DNA from: Streptomyces shenzhenensis
GTDB lineage: Bacteria; Actinomycetota; Actinomycetes; Streptomycetales; Streptomycetaceae
Assembly: GCF_003688995.1 (NCBI RefSeq)
Contig: NZ_PENI01000054.1
Coordinates: forward strand, 1 to 46,179
Length of the DNA: 46,179 bases
Direction: 5' to 3'
Of this stretch, positions 24,405 to 31,978 are shown in pieces. The notes under the pieces were generated by a model. It worked only from the letters and a program-made list of their open reading frames with translations, did not search any database and was not told the DNA's origin. Within the stretch, counting starts at the first letter, position 1; each line of letters starts with the position of its first letter. The translations under genes and the position numbers were made by a program.

Positions 24405-25601
24405 ATGGTGGACAGCTACAAGGGCTTGCGTGCCGCCGTCGTCGGCGGCTCCATCGGAGGGTTGACCAGCGCGCTGCTGTTGCGCGGGCTGGGTTTCACC
24501 GTCGACGTCTACGAGCGCACGCCGACCCCTCTGGAGAACCGCGGCGGCGGGATCGTGCTGCAGCCCACCACCATGAAGTGGTTTGGTGAACGCAGCGCCC
24601 ACCGCATCGAGGAACTCAGCACGGTCACTCACCACGTCCGGTATCTCGGCAAGGGCAATGACGTGCTCCACGACGATCCGGTCGAGTGGCGCTACTCGTC
24701 ATGGTCGACGATCTACCGGTCCTTGCTCGACGACTTCGGAACGGACCGCTATCACCTCGGCGAGTTCTGCGCCGGCTTCGACCAGGACGCCGACAGCGTG
24801 ACTCTGCGGTTCGTGTCGGGCCGAAGTGAGCGTGCCGACCTGGTCGTCTTCGCCGACGGCATCACCTCGACAGCTCGCCGACGCATGTTTCCGAAGCTTC
24901 AGCGGCTCTACTCGGGGTACGTCGGCTGGCGCGGCACAGTGCCGGAGCGTCATGTGAGCGAGGAGACCCGGCGGCTGCTGGGCGACGCGCTGACCTACAG
25001 CGTGGCCCGCGACGCGCACATCGTCCTGTACCCCATCCCGGGACTCGATGGCGGACTTCAGGAGGGGCAGCGCCTGCTCAACTACGTCTGGTACCGCAAT
25101 GTTCCCGACGGGCCGCCGCTCCATGAGCTGACCACGGACCTGCGGGGCTTCGACTGCCCTGTCTCCGTGCATCCCGGCCAGGTGCAACGACGCTACGTGG
25201 ACGAGATGCGAGCGGCGGCCGAGGAGTTGCTTGCGCCCGCGGCGGCCGAGACCGTTCTTCGGACGGAACAGCCCTATCTCCAGGTCGTCTTCGACACACG
25301 GATACCGGCGATGGCCGAGGGCCGGGTAGCGATCATCGGAGACGCCGCCTTCGCCGCCCGACCGCACGCCGCCGCCGGCACGGCCAAGGCCGCGGACGAC
25401 GCGTGGACGCTCTACGAGCACCTGAGCACGGCCGGCGGCGATATCCCCTCCGCTCTCAAGCGTTGGGAACCAGCCCAGTTGCAGCTGGGCAACCAACTGA
25501 TCGACCGCGTGGCGGAGATGGGACATCGCTCCCAGGTGGCAGGCACCTGGACGCCCGGTGACCCGGACCTGCGCTTCGGCCTGTACGGGCCGGGTGTCTG
25601 A
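24405..25601 (+). CDS. FAD-dependent aromatic hydroxylase, 2,6-dihydroxypyridine 3-hydroxylase-like
   Basis: A 398-residue single-component flavin hydroxylase (PHBH class) using NAD(P)H and O2. The FAD motif VVGGSIGGLTSALLLRGLG is at about 12-30 (GGSIGG rather than the usual GxGxxG), and the DG-type motif lies in VVFADGITSTARRR. The late FAD-ribityl block GDAAFAARPHAAAGTAKAADD is the pattern I associate with 2,6-dihydroxypyridine 3-hydroxylases of nicotine degradation. The substrate may be an N-heteroaromatic or other phenol. It starts at the ATG at 24405, divergent from the PucR regulator, and is followed 67 bp later by a zinc dehydrogenase. Confidence 0.85.
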   Translation: MVDSYKGLRAAVVGGSIGGLTSALLLRGLGFTVDVYERTPTPLENRGGGIVLQPTTMKWFGERSAHRIEELSTVTHHVRYLGKGNDVLHDDPVEWRYSSWSTIYRSLLDDFGTDRYHLGEFCAGFDQDADSVTLRFVSGRSERADLVVFADGITSTARRRMFPKLQRLYSGYVGWRGTVPERHVSEETRRLLGDALTYSVARDAHIVLYPIPGLDGGLQEGQRLLNYVWYRNVPDGPPLHELTTDLRGFDCPVSVHPGQVQRRYVDEMRAAAEELLAPAAAETVLRTEQPYLQVVFDTRIPAMAEGRVAIIGDAAFAARPHAAAGTAKAADDAWTLYEHLSTAGGDIPSALKRWEPAQLQLGNQLIDRVAEMGHRSQVAGTWTPGDPDLRFGLYGPGV

Positions 25602-25668
25602 CACCGGAACAGCCGCTGCTCTCCTTCGCCATTCGGCACAACCACATTATTCAACAAAGGAGTTGGAC

Positions 25669-26703
25669 ATGAAGGCGCTCGTCTATGACGGACCGGGCAA
25701 GATCGAGTTCCGGGATCACCCGATGCCCGTGCTGACCGAGAACACCGACCTGCTCATGCGCGTCAGTCACACCACGATCTGCGGCACGGACTCCCACATC
25801 ATCAAGGGCGGCGTGCCCACGGTGAAGCCGGGTACGGTCCTCGGTCACGAGGCCACCGGCGTGGTCGAGGAGGTCGGGTCGTCGGTGACGAACATCCGGC
25901 CGGGCGACCGGATCCTCGCTGTCTGCGTCAGCGCCTGCGGGTTCTGCCGGTTCTGCACGACTGGCATGTACGGTCAGTGTGTCAGCGGAGGCTGGGCCCT
26001 GGGCAACACCATCGACGGCGTGCAGGCGGAGTACGCTCGTATCCCCTTCGCCCGCAACTCCGTCTACAAGATCCCTGACACCCTCTCCGACGAGCAGGTT
26101 CTGTTCCTGACCGACATCCTCGCCACCGGCTACGAGGTCGGCGTCCTGAACGGGCAGGTCCGCCCCGGCGACACCGTCGTCATCGTCGGAGCGGGACCGG
26201 TGGGCCTGTCCGCCACGGTCACGGCCAAGCTGTTCTCGCCCCGCAACATCGTCGTCGTCGAACGCACCCCCGCCCGCCGCGAGATGGCCCTCAAGCTGGG
26301 CGCCACCCACGCGGTCGGCGAAGACGAGGTCCACGAGCTGGTCGGCAAACTCACCGACGGCTACGGCGCCGACGTCACCATCGAGGCCGTCGGCTTCCCG
26401 GACGCCTTCGAACTCGCCGCTGACCTGGTCCGCTCCGGCGGACACATCGCCAACATCGGCGTGCACGAAGGACCCGCCACCCTCCACCTGGAAAAGCTCT
26501 GGGCCAAGCAGGTGACCATCACCACCGGCATCCCCTCCGGCCTCACCATCCCCCAGCTGATGAACTCCATCGCCACCGGCGCCCTCGACGCCACCCAACT
26601 CATCAGCCACCGCCTGCCACTGGCCGACACCATGCAGGGCTATGACATCTTCACCAACAGCGCCGACACCGGCGCCCTCAAAGTCGTCCTGACCAACAAC
26701 TGA
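25669..26703 (+). CDS. Zinc-dependent medium-chain alcohol dehydrogenase
   Basis: A 344-residue MDR enzyme. Catalytic zinc ligands include Cys38 (TICGTDSH) and His60 with Glu61 (GHEATGVVEEVG). The structural zinc is held by Cys90, Cys93, Cys96 and Cys104 (CGFCRFCTTGMYGQC). The nucleotide motif VGAGPVGLSA is near 177-186, and acidic VVVERTP follows, which favours NAD. It starts at the ATG at 25669 with AAAGGAG 8 bases upstream; the longer open frame into the hydroxylase is rejected. It probably forms an operon with the hydroxylase and oxidises an alcohol or diol intermediate; substrate unknown. Confidence 0.93.
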   Translation: MKALVYDGPGKIEFRDHPMPVLTENTDLLMRVSHTTICGTDSHIIKGGVPTVKPGTVLGHEATGVVEEVGSSVTNIRPGDRILAVCVSACGFCRFCTTGMYGQCVSGGWALGNTIDGVQAEYARIPFARNSVYKIPDTLSDEQVLFLTDILATGYEVGVLNGQVRPGDTVVIVGAGPVGLSATVTAKLFSPRNIVVVERTPARREMALKLGATHAVGEDEVHELVGKLTDGYGADVTIEAVGFPDAFELAADLVRSGGHIANIGVHEGPATLHLEKLWAKQVTITTGIPSGLTIPQLMNSIATGALDATQLISHRLPLADTMQGYDIFTNSADTGALKVVLTNN

Positions 26704-26737
26704 CAGCTGCGCAGCCTACTGTCGGCAGCAGATAGCC

Positions 26738-26777
26738 AATCGTGGGGCTGGGTCCCATGGGACCCGGCCCCACGATT
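26738..26777 (+). terminator. Rho-independent-type hairpin after the dehydrogenase
   Basis: An almost perfect stem of about 18 bp (left arm AATCGTGGGGC, right arm GCCCCACGATT, inner arms GGGTCC/GGACCC) around a CATG loop, followed by TTTTC. It starts 35 bases after the stop codon and is the clearest terminator of the window together with that at 35336. Confidence 0.88.
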
Positions 26778-26879
26778 TTCTGTTCCACTTGAGGCAGTTG
26801 GTTCGCAACGAGGAGAGCCGCTGCCCTGAGCGATTGCGGGCACAGCGTCATTCGTCGCAGATGGTGCGTTACGGGGTGT

Positions 26880-27365
26880 TCGGGATGTAGGTGCGCCACT
26901 GGGTCTCGGTCAGCGCTACTGGAGGCCAGGCGAGAGCAGCGCCGCCTGGCCCGCCAGGGCTGGGACAACGTCGCCACGGCGTCAAGCCCGTCTACGCTCC
27001 GCCCAGCGAGGACGCGGCGACGGAGCGGTTCCTGGAATTCCAAGAGTCCCCGGGGCCGAAGTATCCGGCGATCGTGAGCTGCAGTTGGACGCCTGGGCCG
27101 AGTTCGTGCCCTTCCTCTCGTTCGGCGTCGAGTTACGCAAGGTCATCTGCGGTACGAACGCGATCGACAGCGTCAACGCCCGCATCCGCAAGGCCGTCCG
27201 CACCCGCGGGTACTTCCCCGACCAAGCCGCCCTCACGTGCATCTGCATGGCACGGGTGAGCCTGGACCCGACGGGGAAGGGCCGCACCATGGGGACCGCG
27301 CGCTGGAAGGCCCCCTGAACGCGGTCCAGATCGCCTTCGACGGCCGGCCCGGAGCAGCAGCTGAC
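26880..27365 (+). pseudogene. IS256-family transposase, decayed C-terminal part
   Basis: Frames spread over three phases reproduce the end of IS256-type transposases: KYPAIV (27058-27076), then DAWAEFVPFLSFGVELRKV, CGTNAIDSVNARIRKAV (the conserved TNA-IES-x-N-x-x-IRK block), RGYFPDQAAL, SLDPTGKGR and RWKAPLNAVQIAF. At least two frameshifts are needed to join them and the catalytic DDE Asp residues of the front part are missing. No inverted repeats could be identified. Confidence 0.75.
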
Positions 27366-27381
27366 CACTCACCAACCAGGA

Positions 27382-28518
27382 TCAGCCGTTAAGTGGCACA
27401 CCCAGCCGTGGCCGTGTGGTGGGGGTCAGGGCCCGGGCTGCGGCCCGTGTCAGGTCCGGCCGGCCCAGGACGTCTGTGCTGTCGATGAACTGGTCGACCG
27501 CCCCGACCACCGGCAGGTCCCGCAGGACCGGGTCCTCGATGCGCGCCTTCAGCGCCCGTGTGAAGCGTTCGGCATGCAGGACGCGGAACGGTCTGGAGCG
27601 GTAAGGGCGCGTGCCCGGGTCGACATAGTCGGTGAGCTCCAGCTGGTTGTGCATCTGGGCGACGATCTCGTACGCCTGGGCGAGATGGTGTTCGCGGGTG
27701 TGCCAGTCCGTGGCGGCAAGGGTCGCGGTGAGTACGGGGGTGAGCCGAGGGGCCGTGGGGGTGCGGGCGAAGGCACTGCCGAGCCATTTGGCGTACGGAG
27801 GGTAGCGCCGGTCCATCAGGAGGCAGAGCCGCATCAGGTCACGGACCAGGCGCGCGGCGACAACGGCGGAACCCAGTTCGTCGCCGACTTCGCCACAGCG
27901 GCCGACGAAAGCTTCCTCTTGGGACACGCGCTGCCATTGGCACGCGAGGAGGTGGAGCCACACGTCGCGGGGGTACCAGCGCAGGGCCGTGCGTAAGGGC
28001 GAGAGGACGTGGAGACCGTCATGGAAGACAGCGCCGGCGGTCACCTCGGCGAAGAGCTGAGTGGGTGTGGCGAGCCAGTCGGCAGGGGTGATGCCGGACG
28101 CCGGGTCGAAACCGAGGGCGGCGGTGAACCAGGAGGAGACGCCGGTCACTTCGACGCGGTGGCGAACAGGGCCGTCGGTGAACTGCATGACGCGGACGTC
28201 CCCGTCACCTGTGGGAGCGAAGTGGGTCGGATAGCCGTGGAAAGTCTTCGGGAGATGTTCGGCGAGCGTGTGTCTGATGCGTGCCGCGTGACGGGGCACG
28301 TCATGAGGGTGGAGGAAGAGCTGGAGACGCGGGCCCCATTCGTGATCGGCGGAGCGTGCGGTGTCGTAGCCGAGGACCTCGGAGCCACCGCCGATGCGGG
28401 CTGCGGAATGCGGGGTTGCGGGGGCCGCTTCCTCCAGCAGAGGACGTACGGCCTCGGTGTAGAAGCGGCGGCTGAGTTCAAGGCCGGGTATGAAAGCTGG
28501 CATATGTTCATGGCGCAT
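27382..28518 (-). CDS. DUF4037 protein (nucleotidyltransferase-like)
   Basis: A 378-residue cytosolic protein. The N-terminal GYDTARSADHEWGPRLQLFLH segment (about 52-72) is typical of DUF4037 and resembles the GS-x-D-x-D corner of a nucleotidyltransferase fold; the rest is helical (WLHLLACQWQRVSQEEAFVGR, LMRLCLLMDRRYPPYAKWLG). Function unknown. The ATG at 28518 is preferred to one at 28503 because an AGGTG lies upstream; neither is certain. It lies among IS remnants yet is fully open, so it may still be functional. It ends only 17 bp from the IS256 fragment. Confidence 0.75.
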   Translation of the reverse strand: MRHEHMPAFIPGLELSRRFYTEAVRPLLEEAAPATPHSAARIGGGSEVLGYDTARSADHEWGPRLQLFLHPHDVPRHAARIRHTLAEHLPKTFHGYPTHFAPTGDGDVRVMQFTDGPVRHRVEVTGVSSWFTAALGFDPASGITPADWLATPTQLFAEVTAGAVFHDGLHVLSPLRTALRWYPRDVWLHLLACQWQRVSQEEAFVGRCGEVGDELGSAVVAARLVRDLMRLCLLMDRRYPPYAKWLGSAFARTPTAPRLTPVLTATLAATDWHTREHHLAQAYEIVAQMHNQLELTDYVDPGTRPYRSRPFRVLHAERFTRALKARIEDPVLRDLPVVGAVDQFIDSTDVLGRPDLTRAAARALTPTTRPRLGVPLNG

Positions 28519-28621
28519 GCCACGACACCTGCCCCCGTCGCACCCGGTCAAGCACAGAGCTTTCACGACATCACCACATCGTTGCCGCCCCGAGCCTGCC
28601 CCAGTCAGGGATCCCGGGCGG

Positions 28622-28770
28622 CCGAGGTCACTTGCCGAGGGTTCGCCAGGACTTCGACCGGCGGATCACATGCTGGTCCAGGAAGTTCTGGAACTCGTTC
28701 GGCGGCCGGGACCGGGACGCCTCGCCGGTCGGCGGCAGACCGCTGAGGTGGGCCGTACCAAGTTTCGTAG
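28622..28770 (-). pseudogene. Short C-terminal protein remnant, unknown
   Basis: The minus-strand frame ends ...PPNEFQNFLDQHVIRRSKSWRTLGK followed by a stop at about 28628. It reads like the end of a genuine protein but has no start and no family I recognise. It abuts the right edge of the IS3 remnant, so it was probably cut by that insertion. Confidence 0.3.
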
Positions 28771-28787
28771 AGTCCGGTGATCTTGAT

Positions 28788-29478
28788 TCAGGCGGCCTGT
28801 GGGGTGTGCTCCTGGCTTTGCCGGAAGCCGGATTCGTACTCGACAGGCGGCATGTAGTCGAGTGCAGAGCGGAGGCGCTCTTCGTTGTACCAGGTGACCC
28901 ACTGGAAGATCCCCCGCTCGACCTGGTCGATGCCCTTCCAAGCGTCTCCACAGGGCCGTCTCCCGTGCATCCAGTGGGAGTTCGGTCCGCATGTGGTTCG
29001 CGATCTGCCAGCCGACGATCATGCGGGAGTACACGTCCAGGACGAAGGCGACGTATGCCCAGCCCGGCCAGGTCCTGACGTAGGGCATATCGACCACCCA
29101 CAGCTGGTCGGGCCGGCTCGCAGTGAAGTCGCGGTCGACCGGGTCCGGCGGCCGGGGCGCCGACGGCTCCGGGACCGTGGTCCGTCGCCGCTGTCCGCGG
29201 ATGACACCCTCCAGGCCCAGCTCGGCCATCAGCCGCTCGACGGTGCAGCGGGCCACGCCGACGCCTTTGCGCAGCAGCGCGCGGGTGATCCGGCGCACAC
29301 CATAGCTGCGGCCCGATTCCGCGTGCATCTCCTCGATCAGCGGCATGAACTGTTCGTAACGGAGCCGACGGGCCCGCCTCGGCCGCTTCTTGCGGGCGAA
29401 GTACGTCGACGGCGACAGCTCAAGGACCCGGCAGACCGGATCGACCCCGAGACCTCTGTCACGCAGGTGGTCCATCAC
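28788..29478 (-). pseudogene. IS3-family transposase (OrfB) with internal deletion and frameshift
   Basis: The first frame (29478 to about 28985) has the HTH_21-type front YGVRRITRALLRKGVGVARCTVERLMAELGL and the first catalytic Asp in DQLWVVDMPYVRTWPGWAYVAFVLD. Similarity ends at HMRTELPLDARETALWRR. The tail DQVERGIFQWVTWYNEERLRSALDYMPP continues in another frame (28970-28788). The segment carrying the second Asp and the catalytic Glu, roughly 60-70 codons, is missing between them. OrfA is not seen, so the element is dead. Confidence 0.85.
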
Positions 29479-29590
29479 CTGCTCAGCCTCGTCCGGCTGA
29501 CACCGTTGGCGAATTCAGGTCTGCCTGCTGATCTCCTGTCGGCGGGATGACGGGACCGGCCGGCGTGGGGGCCGCGGTGAGGTGATCGAC

Positions 29591-29762
29591 ATGTCGCTGC
29601 ATCCCCATGAGCCCGCAGAGGTTCCAGCCCGTACGGCCGAGGTGGCCCATCTGGCCTTCCCGAAGGGCTGTTTGTGCATGCGGGTCCGGGATGTGCTCGG
29701 TCCGCTGTTCCACGACGAGGAGTTCGCGGATCTCTTCCCGCGCCGCGGGCAGCCCGCGTGGC
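29591..29762 (+). pseudogene. IS1182-family transposase, N-terminal fragment
   Basis: The ATG at 29591 starts MSLHPHEPAEVPARTAEVAH, LAFPKGCLCMRVRDVLGPLF and FADLFPRRGQPAW, matching the first 55 residues of IS1182-type transposases (AFPKGN-x-Y-LRMRDELG). After about 29762 the frame is replaced by a transporter fragment. Matching downstream pieces resume near 30220. Confidence 0.75.
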
Positions 29763-30000
29763 TGCCCGGTACCGATCCTGGTCAGTCTCGGCCTGCCCAT
29801 CGCCGCGGTGGCCCCGGCCGCACTCGCCGCCGCCTTCCTCACCTCCGTCGTCGACGCCACCACGTACGCGCTCCCGGCCCTCACCACCACCGGCCCGATC
29901 GCGCCGGACCGGCTCCTCGGCCTGGCCTGCGGACTGGGCGGCATGCTCGGCGGCTACCCCGGCGCCCACCGCGACCACCGGCCGGCTCGCCCACCCCCGG
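29763..30000 (+). pseudogene. TauE/SafE (TSUP) permease fragment
   Basis: A frame with hydrophobic helices (SLGLPIAAVAPAALAAAFLTSVV, TTYALPALTTTG, IAPDRLLGLACGLGGMLGGY) matches the C-terminal half of sulfite-exporter TauE/SafE family permeases of about 250-270 residues. No start, and the N-terminal half is absent. It separates two pieces of an IS1182-type transposase. Confidence 0.7.
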
Positions 30001-30219
30001 GCCGGGATGCGGGTAGCCGTGCACCGCGCGCGGGGACAGGCAACCTGAGGTGGCCTGCCGACCGCTCAACCGGATCCCGGTGAGCGCCCGCCGGCCCTGT
30101 GGCTGCGCTGTGCCAAGGCAGTTCCGGGCAAGACCAGCACGCAGCTCACGGGGCACGCAGCCGCACAGCCAGCTCTTCTGCAGGCCGCCTGACGACTGCT
30201 CACGCGAGGAGCCTGCGCG

Positions 30220-30783
30220 TACATGGCTACCTGGCCGACCGGCAGGCCGCGGCGATGGGAATGCGGGCCATCGGCTGGACGTACGCGCCCGAGGCTGAGT
30301 TCACCGCCACCGGCTTCGACGCCGGCGTACTCAGCGAGTTCAGCACCCGGTTGGCCGGTCACGGTCTGGAGCGGGGACTATCAACCGGCTCCTGGAACTC
30401 CACAAGGACGCGCAGCTGGTCGATACCGTGGGCAAGGAGCACACCGATGCCACACACGTGATCGGCCCTGTTCGAGACCTGAACCGGCTGGAACCGGCCG
30501 GGGAGAGCACGAGGGCCGCCCTGGAGGCCCTTGCCGTGCGGCTCCCGGCCGGACAGCCCGATCGACGTCACAAAGATCGCCGCCTATCGCTACGCTACGC
30601 GTCAACGGTTGGACCATGCCGTCGTCGACGACCGCACGCCATCGGCTCACGGTGGTGTTCGGCCAGGACGGCCTTGCCCTGTACCCGGCCGACTGGGCCG
30701 TCAACAACCCCGGTGTGATGGAGAGATGGATGCCGTCGCTGTCCTGCGGCAGGTCCTCGTGCAGACCTGTTACGCAGCGTGAG
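30220..30783 (+). pseudogene. IS1182-family transposase, middle and later fragments with frameshifts
   Basis: Pieces in three phases follow the order of an IS1182-type transposase: DRQAAAMGMRAIGW and GFDAGVLSEFSTRLAGHGLE (30230-30375), HTDATHVIGPVRDLNRLE, AGESTRAALEALAV (30437-30540), then VNGWTMPSSTTARHRLTVVF and VAVLRQVLVQTC up to TGA near 30783. The expected Asp after KQRTDSTHV is present as TDATHV. Frameshifts near 30380, 30550 and 30720 inactivate it. The piece missing between this and the 29591 fragment corresponds to a few residues only. Confidence 0.75.
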
Positions 30784-30809
30784 AAGAGAGAGAAGAAGGT
30801 CGGCGTGCG

Positions 30810-31322
30810 GTGGAAGCAGCCTGGGAACGGGAGTTCAGGGAGTTCGCCGAGGCGCGGCAACGGGATCTCAGACGTAGCGCCTATCTGCTGTGCGGAGACT
30901 GGCACGAGGCGCAGGATCTGACCCAGACGACTCTCATGAAGCTGTACGTCACCTGGAGACGCGTCCGGCGCCGCGGCGATGTGGAGTTGGAGGCGCGCAC
31001 CATTCTCATGCGCACCTTCGTCGACCAGTATCGCCGCCCCAGGGCGACGGAGGAACCTGTTCGCGAGGTGCCGGAGGTCCAGGCCGGAGACGCTGCGGCT
31101 CCCGAGCCGGAACTCCGCCTCGTGCTGCAGGCGCAGCTCATGCAGCTGCCCCCGCGTTACCGTGCGGTGCTGGTCCTGCGGTACTGGGAGGACTGGAGTG
31201 TGGAACAGACGGCACATGCGCTCCGCGTGTCCACGGGCACGGTCAAGAGCCACAGTGCCAAAGGGCTGAGCCGCCTGCGTCGGCTCATCGAGCGAGGAGA
31301 GGGTGAGGTGAGCCGGAGATGA
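30810..31322 (+). CDS. SigE-family ECF RNA polymerase sigma factor
   Basis: A 170-residue ECF sigma factor of the actinobacterial SigE-like subgroup. Region 2 is at about 5-75 (EFREFAEARQRDLRRSAYLLCGD, DLTQTTLMKLY) and region 4 at about 105-165 (LMQLPPRYRAVLVLRYWEDWSVEQTAHAL, TGTVKSHSAKGLSRLRRL). The start is the GTG at 30810. Its TGA overlaps the ATG of a membrane protein by four bases (ATGA), the usual arrangement for a sigma factor and its membrane partner. The gene begins right after the IS1182 remnant. Confidence 0.9.
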   Translation: MEAAWEREFREFAEARQRDLRRSAYLLCGDWHEAQDLTQTTLMKLYVTWRRVRRRGDVELEARTILMRTFVDQYRRPRATEEPVREVPEVQAGDAAAPEPELRLVLQAQLMQLPPRYRAVLVLRYWEDWSVEQTAHALRVSTGTVKSHSAKGLSRLRRLIERGEGEVSRR

Positions 31323-31717
31323 CAGGTGCCACGGAGCGGTCAGATGGCGACGAGTTGCGCGGTGCGTTTGAGACGATCCTCGTGGGCGAGCCGGAGCCGC
31401 CCTTTCACGACACCGTCTCCGCAGCGATCGACGGCGGGCGCCGGTTGCGCAGGCGGCGCAGGGCCGCGACAACGGCGGGGCTCGCCACGACGTTGGTCCT
31501 CGCGGTCGTGAGCTTCTGGGCGCTCGGCCGCTACGAGTCGGAGCCCATCCGGCCGACCGGACCTGCCCGCAGTCCCGTCTCGAGCCCCAGTAACGCCTCC
31601 ACAGGCAGTCCTGTCCCCACGGTCAGTCCCAAGGCGAGCCACAGCCCCGTCCCCACGGTCAGTGTCGAGCCGAGCTATGACCCATGGGGAGTACCAGTGG
31701 CCGAGAGGACACCGTGA
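31319..31717 (+). CDS. Single-pass membrane protein coupled to the sigma factor
   Basis: A 132-residue protein: cytoplasmic residues 1-50 with an Arg-rich stretch (RRLRRRRRAATT), one membrane helix (about 52-70: GLATTLVLAVVSFWALG), and an extracytoplasmic Pro/Ser/Thr tail that includes a direct repeat (SPVPTVSPKASHSPVPTVS). The cytoplasmic part lacks the HxxxCxxC zinc motif of ZAS anti-sigma factors. Similar small membrane proteins follow SigE-type genes and may modulate them. Translational coupling to the sigma factor supports an anti-sigma or accessory role (inference). Confidence 0.75.
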   Translation: MTGATERSDGDELRGAFETILVGEPEPPFHDTVSAAIDGGRRLRRRRRAATTAGLATTLVLAVVSFWALGRYESEPIRPTGPARSPVSSPSNASTGSPVPTVSPKASHSPVPTVSVEPSYDPWGVPVAERTP

Positions 31718-31757
31718 AGCGGTCCCCCGGCAACAGGGTCGACGCGCCGGGAAGGAG

Positions 31758-31795
31758 ACGGGGAGCGCCCCCGCCGTAGGACCGACGCTCCCCGT
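31758..31795 (+). terminator. Hairpin after the sigma/membrane-protein operon
   Basis: ACGGGGAGCG (31758-31767) pairs perfectly with CGCTCCCCGT (31786-31795) over an 18-base loop, 41 bases past the stop. It has no T-run. Confidence 0.6.
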
Positions 31796-31978
31796 ATGTG
31801 TATCCGAAGCGTCCTGGGCGTACGTCCTCGGCGTCGCGCATGCGCCCGTCCACTGTGGCCGATTAGCGGCCAACCAAACCTGACGTGCCCGGTCAGCGGC
31901 TAGCGTCCGGCAGCGGTCAGTGGGACCGACATGCGTGACGGAACGTCGTGTGCCCAACGGGACTGCGTAGGAGGCTTC

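Noticed and set aside
26738..26777. Operator or attachment site reading of the long palindrome
   Set aside because: Its position 35 bases after a stop and the following T-run fit a terminator; no integrase or second copy is present.
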